64,000 nucleotides of DNA from Lumbricus terrestris (GCA_949752735.1 OX457052.1:31797483-31861482); one strand, 5' to 3'. Positions 32,277-42,634 are shown, numbered from the stretch's first letter. Translations and numbers: made by a program. Notes: a model not told the origin generated them from the letters alone.

Positions 32277-35200
32277 TGCATGCATGTATGTATGTATGTA
32301 TGCATGTATGTATGTTGTAAAGGGTTCTACGGCCGTCTAAAGGGATGACTATCAAAGATAAGGCCCGAAATGATATAATAAACGTCGATTTATTCAATAG
32401 AGCAAGTTATACAATGAATTAACTACGTTACCGTCCAGACGATACGAAGAAGACCAGACCAGAGGTCGAAGCACGGCAAACCCACACGACAGCACGGCTA
32501 ACGAAGCCAAGGAAGACGGATGAACAGCCAGACCACCAACAGGGCGAAGAAGGCGACGTAGAAGATGAACCCGCAGGTTAACTCGCATGACCGCGAGGCA
32601 AAGCACACACGACCAGTCTCGACGGGAGACGACCACCACGCTCAGCATACACCACAAGAGAGAGAGAGTAACCCACGCTACAGTTCCTTAAATAGACAGG
32701 GCCACTCCTACTACACCCACGTGCCCAGTCATAGAGAGAGAGAGTACGGAAGATCAGGAGGGCAAATGGCTACATATCCCCCACCCAACAGCATGAGGAA
32801 TCCCGAGGGGATGACGAAATATAGCAGAAAGCACTACACCTAACAGTTCACACAGCAAGAATCACTAAGTACTATACCAGTACAAGTTAACGTACTCAGC
32901 AATTCCGCAACAACTAATGCAGCTCAACACTAAATTAATGCATCATATAACTGAGAGTTCGACCAATTATACGACTTAAGATGAAAGTTCAAACAATTAT
33001 ACGAAGCAAAATGAGAGTTCAAACAATTATACGAAAAAATGAATTTGGACACAAAACGTGTATCAAAAATGATCCAAATTGTACAAGGTCATTGGCCAAA
33101 GCCATACTAACTAACACAAGAATAAACGACTTCATATAACAGCAGAAACCCAAACCCCCAACAAGAACCCCCAACACCTTTGAAGATTCCACCACTTTTT
33201 TGGGAAAGTGTCTGACCAACGCACGAAGGACACTCACTGAAGTGTTCCTCGCACAAAATTTTCATTTCAGAAGTTCCCTGACAATCTTTGCACTGAATGA
33301 CGATTTTCCACTGACAGAAGTTTCCATTACTGACAATTTCACATGACTGACGACTGCACTGCATCACAACAGCACCGACGCCTGACATCCTGACACGCAG
33401 TTCCTGGAAGACGACGAACGCACAGAGAGCGTCTCTGTTACGCCCTGATGACGCCGCAGTCAGAACCACTGCCAAGACACATTGACGTTGCCTCGACAGG
33501 ATTCCACCCACGTCACGACTGCTTCCATGAAACGATTCGCAGTCCCGCTGAAGAACAGAAGTAGCCAGATGCCACTGCTCCCAGATCACACGTCGCAACA
33601 TCCAGGTATGACTTTTAACACACCCGAGTGTCATCAGCGACGAACGTCCTATCCAACGGCCCCAACGACCAGCCAGATCCTGATCAGTGCCCAACGTGTC
33701 CCCGATCATCAACATCACGACACACGTCAGTAGAAGTAGTCTCAGGAACACGACCTGACGCCGTCCATGCTTCCACGATATCACTCGGACGTAGACGCTA
33801 TCCACGATCCCCGACTCCAGATCAGCGAACCACTGCAAAGAAACTTGCACACAAGTCTGAGCTTTCATGAAATCTATTACATGGCAACTATCCGAAGCAA
33901 AGCCATAATGTGTCAACAACACAACACAACATGCAACTGTCACACATATCACCACCGTATGACACCACACAACCATCCATGCCACTCGAATCTCAACCCA
34001 GTAACATCTGATGTGCCAAAACACCATCTTCATCAATGTGTCTCGTATCTGCATCACCACAGAATCAACCAGCCACGACAACACAACATCAACTTGAAGA
34101 CACCTAATGAAGGTAACAATGCACTCATGTACTGCAACAACTCGATCATACATCACTGAAGATGCAACACCATAACCATGTATCAGCACCTGATCAATCA
34201 TCTCTGAAGACACCATACCATAATCATGTATCAACACACGATCACACATCACTGACGATGCAACACCAACCGGCTGAAACATAACTCTCGAAGCAGTCGA
34301 GTAAACGCAACACAACTGACATACAGATAACTCTGACGAAACATCATGCTCATTCAGACAATCATCCAAAGAATTAGTCACAGTATTTCTCACTGCACTA
34401 AACAGAAACATGTGAAAACGGACAATGTCATCCAAAAACAAATGCCCCATTCCTGCAGAATTCACCTCCTTGTCAACATGAACAATAACATCAGTCAACA
34501 CAAGTTCATTCGACCCATGTTCACAAACGAAACAATGCGTAGCCAAGACACACTTGTTCACCTTAGTCATTCGTCCACACCACTCAACATTCATTGACAA
34601 CAGTGCAACCGTAGACACCGTACAACACCAACCCATCATCCATCTATTCTCGTAGACAACAGTCGTTATCATAGCCTGCACAACCATAGTCTCATGCACA
34701 CAATCCTTCAACAAGACAATAGACAACGGTGACGAATCACCCACAACAGTTGTCCCACTCAAATGCATCACCAAAGAATCATTCACGCTAGCAGGCGATG
34801 AATCAATAACAGTGACCTGCAACGCACTCGCCATTTCCACACCCAAGCTAGCTTGTAAGCGAGATTTCTTCAACTTCCTTCTAAGTTTACAAAACAATGC
34901 CCTCGCTCTTTTCAACTTAATGGCTCTCGTTACCCCATGCGATGAACGAGCATTTTCTATGCCCTGCGACTGAATAGGCCTATACTCAGTCAGCCCAGAC
35001 ACACACGCCTCCTCGCACACACCGAACTGTACATTGGTCTCAACGAGACAACCAATCTCAACAACAGAATCATTCAAGGCCTCGGCCAAACCCTGCGGCA
35101 AATCATACGCAGTACAGACAGAAACATCCGAATCATTGCTCCACGCTTCATCGCACACAGCACCAAGCTTATCGGCACTTGAAACACGCATACACGCATC

Positions 35201-38200
35201 AATGCACACATCTTGCGAGTCATTCAAATCTTGATACAAATCCTCGACAAAAGAATCATGCAAAGTACTTACACTACCATGCTCATCCAACCGTGTACTC
35301 ATACCTAAGTCCACTACAGACACACCTTCCAACGAAACGCCTAAGTCAACAGACTCATCCGAACCATCCGAATCACAAATCACATCATGCACAAAATCAA
35401 CATCATTCACACTGTCATACAACGAACCCAATACAGAATCATTCTGCACGTCGTTGTCTTCAAATAAATGACACTCGAACACATCGTCAAAATCATCGTC
35501 GAACACGTGCATCTGTCCCTTTGTCTGCATATCGTCACTGACATGATGTAAGTCAGCGCGAAACACAACCTCGGACTGAATAAGCAGCTTATCGTCTACC
35601 ATGCATACAGAATCTACGCTATCACCTGACACACCTTCTTTAACTTCTGAGGAAAATGTCCCAATATTCTGACCCTGCTTTGAATTTTCCAAACGTTTTC
35701 TACGCACATTCTCTGCCGAAATTTTCAAAGACCGTAATTGATTTTCATCTGCCACTCGCTCTCTAGCAATGTCTTCCCAAATTTCCTTTTCAATCTGCCG
35801 ACTTGCCACAGACGAAGTACAAATCCCATCCCTTTTTTCACTTTGAAACAGACGCTCAGCAAATATTCCAAATGCATCGCTGCCCCTATTTTCTGGGCTT
35901 AATTTCGCTTCCAATTTCTTCAATTTTCGCCTCTCTTTGCAAGCCACTTGCTTTGCTCGTTTCTCTTCGGAATTTTCCCAAAGTTTCATTGTCCTCAGAA
36001 ATTACACCTAGGCAATTTTAAATTTCCTCTACTTCAGAAACACCTGGTAACGTCATATATCTTGCTGCACAAACGTACACCCACAATTTCCAAATTTCAC
36101 GAATGTCCCCGACAGTCCACTTTAAAACTGTCAAAATGCGAAAACCGCAAAACTCAATAGCCCAGGCCCCCACAAAACGAAATGCGACTCCGCAAAATTT
36201 TCGACAAATATCGACAAATGCTCTCACACAATTTCCCGAAAACCAACCGGACTAACAAATATCCGAAATTTACCACCCGCAATATCGAGCAAAAGGACGG
36301 GCCCCCATCTGTAAAGGGTTCTACGGCCGTCTAAAGGGATGACTATCAAAGATAAGGCCCGAAATGATATAATAAACGTCGATTTATTCAATAGAGCAAG
36401 TTATACAATGAATTAACTACGTTACCGTCCAGACGATACGAAGAAGACCAGACCAGAGGTCGAAGCACGGCAAACCCACACGACAGCACGGCTAACGAAG
36501 CCAAGGAAGACGGATGAACAGCCAGACCACCAACAGGGCGAAGAAGGCGACGTAGAAGATGAACCCGCAGGTTAACTCGCATGACCGCGAGGCAAAGCAC
36601 ACACGACCAGTCTCGACGGGAGACGACCACCACGCTCAGCATACACCACAAGAGAGAGAGAGTAACCCACGCTACAGTTCCTTAAATAGACAGGGCCACT
36701 CCTACTACACCCACGTGCCCAGTCATAGAGAGAGAGAGTACGGAAGATCAGGAGGGCAAATGGCTACAATGTATGTATGCATGTAGCCTTTGCATGCATG
36801 CAATGCATGCATGCATGTATGTATGTATGTATGTATGTATGTATGTATGTATGTATGTATGTATGTATGTATGTATGTATGTATGTATGTACGTACGTAC
36901 GTATGTATGTATGTATGTATGTATGTATGCATGTATGTATGTATGTATGTATGTATGCATGTATGTATGCATGCATGCATGTATGTATGTATGTATGCAT
37001 GTATGTATGTATGTATGCATGTAGCCTTTGCATGCATGCAATGCACGCATGTATGTATGTATGTATGTATACATGTATGTATGTATGTATGTATGTATGC
37101 ATGTATGTATGTATGTAAGTATGTATGTATGTATGTATGTATGTATGTTTGTATGTATGTATGTATGTATGTATGTATGTATGTATGTATGTATGTATGT
37201 ATGTATGTATGTATGTATGTACTATGTATGTATGTATGTATGTATGTATGTATGTATGTATGTATGTATGTATGTATGTATGTATGTATGTATGTATGTA
37301 TGTATGTATGTATGTATGTATGTATGTATGTATGTGTGTATGTATGTATGTATGTATGTATGTATGTATGTATGTATGTATGTATGTATGTATGTATGTA
37401 TGTATGAGCACTTGTTATAGCGCACTTCAGATTACCACTATGAGGCTCTCCCAATCACAGTGCGGACACTGAATCGGAGATTCACGCCTAAACACTTGAT
37501 CAATTGCGTGAAAAAGACTTGCTCAGTGTCTCTATGCGCAACTGCTTAAGGTGTATTCGAACCCGCAACCTTCCCGCTCGTAAGGAAGGCATCGAACATT
37601 CCTCTCTCAGATTTAAGTTTATCGATTTTTATAAGGACGCCTCTCAAAATTATCGAAACGTTGGTGTGAGAATTCGAGCGATGCATTGTGGAAGCAAGGT
37701 CCATGAAACTCAAAAGTATTCCATGTTTATTTACCTGGAATAAAATCTGCAAAAGAACGTGGATATTTAGGCCTACACTGTATCGTGCCTTTATCGAATG
37801 TTTTAACATTTTGCAGCAGACGACATCAGTGGCGTAGCCGGAAAATTTTCATGGGGGGGGGGGGGTTTATGGCCGGAAACCTTGTTTTTTGCTATTTTTT
37901 CTTACATAAACGGCAAAATAACCTTAAAAAACCTTTTTCCGGAGCCAATGGGGGGTTTTAACCCCGAAACCCCCCTCTTGCGTACGCCACTGGACGAAAT
38001 AATAATGCTGCAGTAATTAACCATGGTGCATGTCGACAACACGAGGCAACATTCTGGATTATTATATTCTTAACAGGATTCGTTGCAAGGCAAGACGTTA
38101 TCAATGTGACAATGGGAATTTCGGTTGTTCCTTTGCCGTGCATTAACAACTGGATCATCATAATGAACCGTTTCAACGGATCAGTGGATTTCAATCATTC

Positions 38201-39311
38201 ATGGGCGGATTATAAGATGGGATTCGGTGACATTAGAACGTCAGAGTTCTGGATTGGAAATGAAAACATTCATCTCTACACAAATCAACCTCAAGCGTCA
38301 TACAGGCTTCGTATTGAAGTAAGATAAGGATAGACGTTTAAAAATCAGTGTTCATTGGTTTTGAGATTAGGCCTAGCTATTTTGTTCCGCATTCCTTTTA
38401 TCTTCGTATTATTTTCCAGCAAAGAAAGAGGAATTTATATAAATGTTCCTCGAATCTCAAAAGTCATTTGAGAAGTTAGGAATTGTTTTCTAACACCCGG
38501 GAATCGACTGAAAGATGACTCGTCGGATTTATAGAATAGAATGGACATTCTATTGCGTCACCAGTCAGGTCTCACATCATGCAATTTGTATTTGCGTATT
38601 TATATAGCGGCACTTTGGTAGAACCATGGAGGCGTCTCAAATGCTAAACAATTTGTGTTGAATGTCGTAAATCAAAGTGTAAACAGATTTAATTCTTCAA
38701 GTGTGATCCAAAGTTAGACCAACAAGTATCCTAGGTTGTATTGAATACAAGCCTAATATTTCCTAAAGGTTTCGATAAACGGTAAATCTACTTTCAACTG
38801 CGCAATTTCGATGAAGTTTATCACTTGTCAATCATTGTGTAGTTTTGAATTGCGCAATCGATGGCACTTATAGGACCTGTGCATGGACTGCTTTAACGGG
38901 GAAAATATCCCATACATGTATTATTCGCAGTTTCAAGGTTACACCAGTGGCAAATGGTTCTTTGCTGAATACGACACATTTTCGGTCGACTCAGAAACCA
39001 GAAAATACGTAATTCACTTGTCAGGATTCGTTGGGAACGTTGGAGACTCGTTCACCAATACTACAGTAAACTCTACATGTATGTCGTATCTAAATGGAAT
39101 GAAGTTCAGCACATCTGACGCCGACAACGATTTGTGGTCTGGAAGCTGTGCGTCAAAGTTTACCTCCGGCTGGTGGTTCAATCGTTGCATGTGTTCCTGT
39201 CTCACTTGTATCTACGGTACATCGGACTTTTCATGGGGTAGCCTGAAAAAATATCAGCTGGAGAACAGTGGAAAGTTGCGAGCAGTCAGAATGATGATCA
39301 GAAGCAATTAA
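28935..39311 (+). CDS. FReD-A: secreted PAN - FN2-like - fibrinogen C-domain protein
   Basis: Five exons (28,935-29,285; 30,590-30,620; 31,742-31,906; 38,077-38,318; 38,931-39,311) with GT-AG borders and matching phases join into 1,170 nt, 389 residues. Residues 1-31 are a signal peptide; about 45-127 a PAN/apple domain; about 128-182 a fibronectin-II-like module (CSLPFQYKYNEY..C..C..C); about 183-389 a fibrinogen-related domain with NRFNGSVDF, YKMGFGD, EFWIGNENIHLYT, NGMKFSTSDADND and GWWFN. FReD proteins are usually secreted lectin-like recognition or clotting molecules. The acidic loop used for Ca2+ in ficolins and tachylectins is kept (DADND). Three extra Cys follow GWWFN. Intron 3 (about 6.2 kb) contains the LTR element. 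Ligand and role are inference; the domain assignment is firm. Confidence 0.85.
30325..30368. mobile_element. Partial hAT-type MITE, family B (right half)
   Basis: GGCCAATGGGGGGGGTTAAC, then CCCCGAAACCCCC and TATGCCACTG, matches the right end of the 37.8-kb copy; the left part is missing. ORFs running through it to 30,529 are judged non-coding. Confidence 0.5.
30590..30620 (+). CDS. FReD-A exon 2 (linker)
   Basis: 31-nt microexon after TTTACACAG, encoding VKGVKSFHIE plus one base, then GTAGGC. It completes the PAN domain end (HLQ-VKG). A homologous exon follows the PAN exon of FReD-C. Confidence 0.75.
30663..30844 (-). mobile_element. tRNA-derived SINE in FReD-A intron 2
   Basis: Nearly identical to the 26.1-kb copy in its tRNA-like half, with an internal deletion just inside the tail. 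FReD-C has a foldback element in the equivalent intron instead. Confidence 0.85.
31144..31192. repeat. (CAAT)n microsatellite
   Basis: CAATCAATCAAT tracts interrupted by CAGT. The surrounding 30,850-31,730 is intron without other recognised features. Confidence 0.85.
31742..31906 (+). CDS. FReD-A exon 3 (FN2/kringle-like module)
   Basis: Between CCTTACAG and GGTGGGTAAAG. Encodes NGCSLPFQYKYNEYNQC, GARLCASL and NNCTYPQ. Four Cys after an LPF.Y..-Y signature resemble fibronectin type II, but the usual Trp residues are missing. Phase 1 at both ends, so it is a symmetric, shuffle-able exon. A paralogue is at 53,984. Confidence 0.75.
32104..32315. repeat. (ACGT/ATGT)n microsatellite, left of LTR element
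   Basis: Tetranucleotide tract interrupted by the LTR retrotransposon and resuming at 36,769. Confidence 0.95.
32316..32774 (-). repeat. 3' LTR
   Basis: Minus-strand promoter-like CTATTTAAG lies mid-LTR and an AATAAA (GAATAAATCGACG) near the end, giving plausible U3-R-U5 order. GAGAGAGAGAG tracts flank the promoter-like part. Confidence 0.85.
33107..35989 (-). CDS. 960-residue ORF of the LTR element, function unknown
   Basis: Starts at ATG about 320 bp inside the 5' LTR. N-terminal about 110 residues are Lys/Arg/Glu-rich (KERRKLKKLEAKL, ENVRRKRLENSK) and could form a coiled coil. A strongly acidic middle (DDDFDDVFE, DSDGSDESVD) follows, then a second basic patch (FCKLRRKLKKSR) near residue 370. 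Later come about 20-residue repeats (ASSVM.DRVLIHDYG, three diverged copies) and a Cys-rich segment near the end (QCKDCQ, CEEHFSECPSC). No known gag or pol motif is recognised. The strand is G/T-rich, which favours long ORFs, so translation is not certain. Confidence 0.5.
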   Translation of the reverse strand: MKLWENSEEKRAKQVACKERRKLKKLEAKLSPENRGSDAFGIFAERLFQSEKRDGICTSSVASRQIEKEIWEDIARERVADENQLRSLKISAENVRRKRLENSKQGQNIGTFSSEVKEGVSGDSVDSVCMVDDKLLIQSEVVFRADLHHVSDDMQTKGQMHVFDDDFDDVFECHLFEDNDVQNDSVLGSLYDSVNDVDFVHDVICDSDGSDESVDLGVSLEGVSVVDLGMSTRLDEHGSVSTLHDSFVEDLYQDLNDSQDVCIDACMRVSSADKLGAVCDEAWSNDSDVSVCTAYDLPQGLAEALNDSVVEIGCLVETNVQFGVCEEACVSGLTEYRPIQSQGIENARSSHGVTRAIKLKRARALFCKLRRKLKKSRLQASLGVEMASALQVTVIDSSPASVNDSLVMHLSGTTVVGDSSPLSIVLLKDCVHETMVVQAMITTVVYENRWMMGWCCTVSTVALLSMNVEWCGRMTKVNKCVLATHCFVCEHGSNELVLTDVIVHVDKEVNSAGMGHLFLDDIVRFHMFLFSAVRNTVTNSLDDCLNEHDVSSELSVCQLCCVYSTASRVMFQPVGVASSVMCDRVLIHDYGMVSSEMIDQVLIHGYGVASSVMYDRVVAVHECIVTFIRCLQVDVVLSWLVDSVVMQIRDTLMKMVFWHIRCYWVEIRVAWMVVWCHTVVICVTVACCVVLLTHYGFASDSCHVIDFMKAQTCVQVSLQWFADLESGIVDSVYVRVISWKHGRRQVVFLRLLLLTCVVMLMIGDTLGTDQDLAGRWGRWIGRSSLMTLGCVKSHTWMLRRVIWEQWHLATSVLQRDCESFHGSSRDVGGILSRQRQCVLAVVLTAASSGRNRDALCAFVVFQELRVRMSGVGAVVMQCSRQSCEIVSNGNFCQWKIVIQCKDCQGTSEMKILCEEHFSECPSCVGQTLSQKSGGIFKGVGGSCWGFGFLLLYEVVYSCVS
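36310..36768 (-). repeat. 5' LTR
   Basis: Same length and, as far as read, same sequence as the 3' LTR, including the internal GAGAGAGAGAG tracts and the 87-codon shadow ORF. Its outer end abuts ATGTATGT. Confidence 0.85.
36769..37407. repeat. (ATGT)n microsatellite, right of LTR element
   Basis: About 640 bp, including a tandemly repeated landmark GTAGCCTTTGCATGCATGCA at 36,782 and 37,021. ORFs up to 243 codons on both strands are artefacts. Confidence 0.95.
37405..37600 (-). mobile_element. tRNA-derived SINE, degenerate
   Basis: Tail CACTTGTTATAGCGC at the left and decayed B box (GGGTTCGAATACACC) at the right on the minus strand. It abuts the microsatellite. Confidence 0.6.
37827..37992. 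mobile_element. hAT-type MITE, family B
   Basis: Termini CAGTGGCGTAGCCGG and GCGTACGCCACTG. The flanks GACGACAT and GACGAAAT match in 7 of 8 bases, an 8-bp duplication as expected for hAT. It lies 85 bp before FReD-A exon 4. Confidence 0.85.
38077..38318 (+). CDS. FReD-A exon 4 (FReD N-terminal half)
   Basis: Phase 1 to 0. Encodes PCINNWIIIMNRFNGSVDF, SWADYKMGFGDIRTSEFW, IGNENIHLYTNQ and YRLRIE. This is the canonical W-R-dGs-dF / YK-GFG / EFW-GNE-ih-lt run. The YCDM...GGW part seen in most FReDs is condensed. Confidence 0.9.
38931..39311 (+). CDS. FReD-A exon 5 (FReD C-terminal half)
   Basis: Phase 0 start FQGYTSGKWFFAEYDTFSVD; then NGMKFSTSDADNDLWSGSCA, GWWFNRCMCSCLTCIYG, DFSWGSLKKY, VRMMIRSN, stop. 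Where most family members read C.xSNLNG.Y after GWW, this copy reads CMCSCLTCIY. The 13-residue spacing of the terminal Cys pair is kept. Confidence 0.9.
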   Translation, partial: FQGYTSGKWFFAEYDTFSVDSETRKYVIHLSGFVGNVGDSFTNTTVNSTCMSYLNGMKFSTSDADNDLWSGSCASKFTSGWWFNRCMCSCLTCIYGTSDFSWGSLKKYQLENSGKLRAVRMMIRSN

Positions 39312-39460
39312 CTTTGTATGAACTTCTTTCTCTTGCTCAGATTTTACATGTGGACAAATACTTGATCGCCATAACGACATTTCTCATTAGTAACTGTTAA
39401 TCTTGATGGCATCTCATATTTAACTGGTTAGTTCAGACATTGCATCTGTTAAGGTTTCAA

Positions 39461-40589
39461 TGATGTACATAGTGTGGCATCACATAACTTTATACTTACA
39501 GTTGCAATTCTGGCATCATGGGATGGCATTCGCATAAGCAATCTGGTGTGTGTGGGGTGGGTGAGCCACTTCTGAAATTAATTATCACAATATCAGTTGA
39601 GTCTTCGCTTTTGTTCATGAGTTGGTTGTGTTTGTGTAATTCCATGATGTACATGGTGTGGCGTCACATAAGTACTGTATATAATTACAGTTGCAATTCT
39701 GGCATCATGGGATGGCATTCGCATAACGATGGCCAACAGCACAAACGTCGTATGTGCAAAAACCAAAACTTTTCAGAAATAAGAAAAACCTTTTTTCAAG
39801 ATACACGGTACTTTCTCATAAAATGTGAGAGAGCTAAAATGTTTGTTTTGATTCAGCAAGTGATATTGTCAGTGTCTTTTATCCAGCAGCATAATGAAAG
39901 GCTTTTAAAATGTAATTAAACGTCATATACGACATCTGTGCAGTAGATTATTTTTGACGGACAACCGCACGATCATCGTATGCGCAAGAACAAGAGCATT
40001 TAAGACGACAGAACAAAACTATCTGTTACAAGCATGTTTTTTTCATACACAGTGGCGGCGGTAGGGGCTAGGGGCTCAGCCCCCCCCCCCGCACCCACCA
40101 AATGCACAAATGTCGTATGTGGCAGAAATTACTGCACAAATGTCGTATGTGGCAGAAATTACTGCACAAATGTCGTATGTGGCAGACATTACGGTACAAA
40201 TGTCGTATATATGGCAGAAATTACTGCACAAATGTCGTATATGTGGCAGATACGAGTCTATCCTACGCCGTTTGTGACCTTAACTTGCAGATACGACATT
40301 CAGATTCTGAACGATATCTTACTGCCTATTCATCGTATGTACATACAACCTTTGTGAGGCTGTGAAGAATAATTTTACGCATCGAATCGCGTCAAAAAGT
40401 GATTTTCTGAAAAATTGTAGATACGACGTTTGTGCTGTTGGCCATCGATAAGCAATCTGGCGTGTGTGTGTGTGTGTGTGTGTTTGTGTGGGATGGGGGT
40501 GGCCAGAGAGCCACACCTGAAATTAATTATCACATTATTAGTTCAGTTTTCGTTTTTGTCCATGAGTTGATTGTGTTTGTGTAATTAAA
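39461..40589. repeat. Tandem duplication (about 178 bp), second copy split by a MITE
   Basis: Unit 1 at 39,461-39,638 and unit 2 at 39,639-39,726 plus 40,448-40,589 share GATGTACAT.GTGTGGC, TTGCAATTCTGGCATCATGG and AGCAATCTGG.GTGTGTG. It lies just downstream of the FReD-A stop. Confidence 0.85.
39727..40447. mobile_element. 721-bp MITE with internally amplified terminal motif
   Basis: Terminal inverted repeats CGATGGCCAACAGCACAAAC, then GTCGTAT. ATAA flanks both ends and occurs once in the uninterrupted duplicate at 39,535, so the insertion is exactly bounded. Inside, CACAAATGTCGTATGTGGCA repeats about five times (40,103-40,250), plus inverted single copies. A truncated hAT-like CAGTGGCGGCGGTAGGGGC piece lies at 40,050. 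Non-coding. Confidence 0.75.
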
Positions 40590-40639
40590 AAAATACGTTG
40601 GTCTGGAACATCACAGGAAACTTTACCTCAATGTAGGAT

Positions 40640-40735
40640 ACTGTGGTAGGTCGTGGTGGTTGTAGTTGTGGTTGTAGTGTTAGCGGTATTGGCGGTGGCA
40701 GTGGTAGTAGTAGAACAATTAGTAGTAGTTTAGCA
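40640..40735. repeat. GGT/AGT-rich microsatellite
   Basis: Degenerate (GGTGGT/AGTAGT) tract related to those at 18,905-18,985 and 56,730-57,075. From here to 41,160 nothing else is recognised. Confidence 0.6.
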
Positions 40736-41179
40736 GTACCAGACGAAGTGATTGTAACTTCATTGATCACAGATCGCTTAGAAAATCTGGTGACAATCAA
40801 ATTCTCACTTTATAGGTTTCAATCTGTCAATTCCCAAAGAAACGAATTGGTCCAACTGTCAGAGTTGGACATGTGCACGCACAGTGTAAAGTTCGCTTAG
40901 GACATTAGGTAATAGAAACAGCTGCATTTTAACTGTTTGCGAAATGCAAAATAGGCTTATTTTGTAAATGATTAGTTTCCCTACACAATTGAGATCAACA
41001 TTCCATTATAATTAATATTGTTTTAGATTTGCTTAAAACTTGCGCCATTGTGATTTAATTAATTTGTCAGGAACAAGCGGGCACATAATTATGGGTGAGT
41101 GATTGACTGAGTGAGTTGGTTAGTGGGGATAGAGTGCACCGGACGCATCGGATGGGTCAGAGGATTATAATACCTGAAT

Positions 41180-41250
41180 GAACGTGAGTGCAAGAGTGAG
41201 TGAGTGAGAGAGTGAGTGAGTTAATAAAAGAGTAATCGAGTTAGTTGGTG
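41180..41250. repeat. (GAGT)n microsatellite
   Basis: GAGTGAGTGAGTGAG with GAGAGAG interruption. Confidence 0.8.
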
Positions 41251-42625
41251 AATGTTTCTGATGATCGTCAAGAAATTTAGCTTTGCATATAATAAACGAT
41301 ATAGGAGCAAGCCAATATAATGCAAAATGTCAATGAGAAAATAATAGGCAAGCGTAACAAGAAAAAACAATAACCAGGTAAATTGATACCCCAGCGTGTA
41401 GGCCTACTCACTTCAAAATTTACCAGTACAGCCCTGCCTCCCATATTATTTGGAATACGGTATTGCATTAAATGCGGCCAATGCAAACCACACTGAATGC
41501 CAGGTTCCCAACGTAGACGATACAATCATCCAGTTTCATTATCCAATTTGCCTTTGTCGGTGTGTTCTTCGACTTTATTTTTTTCCATCTTTATAATCAA
41601 GGCGACTAGCAACTGAAATCCTCTTGACAACATAATCCCCTGCAGAGTTCGAAAGAAAGCACAACGCTGTGCGAACACGCTACAGCAATAATATTTCTTC
41701 ATCTGTAAAAAAGTACGCTCTGAAAAAAGAGTCCTATACAAAGATCAACGCTAAGAGGAGATTTTCCTTAATAGGCATACCCTGTTAACCAGATGCAAGA
41801 AGGAGATCCACAGATGTCTCTAAGATGCCTGCATTTAATCGACCAGCTGTCAACTATGTAATCGCAAATGGCTAGGACAATACTTTCTTTCCATGTAGCC
41901 TACTGCTTATAATCTTTTCGCCGATAATCACCTGCAGTGCGTGTTTTCAAATCCATCATGAGTAAGAATAGCTCACACAACTGCCATGCGTGGCCGCCCT
42001 GTGACACACCTCGCTACCCCGGAACATTGACATCACTGAGCGCTTGAATTGGCTGAATGAGTTAGAGATCATTGACGATTAAGCAACATCTGCTCATACA
42101 AGACAACTTGTTGCTTAGGCTAATGCATAAGAATTGATCGGAACAGACAAGCTGATCTATATGCAAAATATTAACAAATTGGATTTTGCATTTTTTTTAT
42201 AAATGTTGTGTTGAGGACTATGGAGTAATCAATTATTCGAGAACAGAAATGTTTATTTAGGTCTCACTGCTTCCTTTGGTTCGCAATAGATCACGACTAC
42301 AACTTCACATGGCACAATATCTGGTCATCGACTGGAACGAAGCCTTGGTGTTTGAATTCTGATGCAAAATTACATACTACAAAGGCAAACAAGAGTAGCT
42401 ACGTTTAAAACGTGGGCGTGATTAAACACGGCCTGTGAAATCATTGCTTCTTTTAGGAAGCACCTGCAAGCAAATTTCTAATATTTTTAGCTAAAAATTA
42501 ATTTGAGTGGCAAGCATTTTACACGCGTAAGGATCTAAACTTTGTGACAAGTGAGCATGGAAATCGTTTCGCTCTAGTGATTTACACAATAGCAGAATGC
42601 ATAGTGTCACACTAATCATGGGCTC

Positions 42626-42634
42626 TATAAATAA
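42626..42634 (+). promoter_or_regulatory. TATA box of P4
   Basis: TATAAATAA, 87 bp upstream of the ATG, in the same conserved block as in P2 (GGCTCTATAAATAACCAAC, then CTTTGGAGCAGA). Confidence 0.6.

Larger units (their letters stand above)
32316..36768 (-). mobile_element. LTR retrotransposon, apparently recent, non-autonomous
   Basis: Two 459-bp direct repeats bound a 3,535-bp interior. On the minus strand each LTR is TG...CA (TGTAGCC...CCCTTTACA). The upstream LTR is followed, after two bases, by a primer-binding-like TGGGGGCCCGTCC, close to tRNA-Pro sites. The interior ends in a GGGTGGGGGATA polypurine tract against the 3' LTR. ATGT flanks both sides (4-bp target duplication inside the microsatellite). 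The LTRs look identical by eye, implying recent insertion. The single long ORF shows no protease, reverse transcriptase, RNase H or integrase motif, so mobility would need enzymes supplied in trans. Confidence 0.85.

Noticed and set aside
36723..37472. ORFs up to 243 codons of (HTYI)n and (MYVC)n type, here and in the other tetranucleotide tracts (2.6, 14.2, 32.1, 46.5 kb)
   Set aside because: Tetranucleotide repeats are open in several frames on both strands at once; no unique sequence, start context or conservation.
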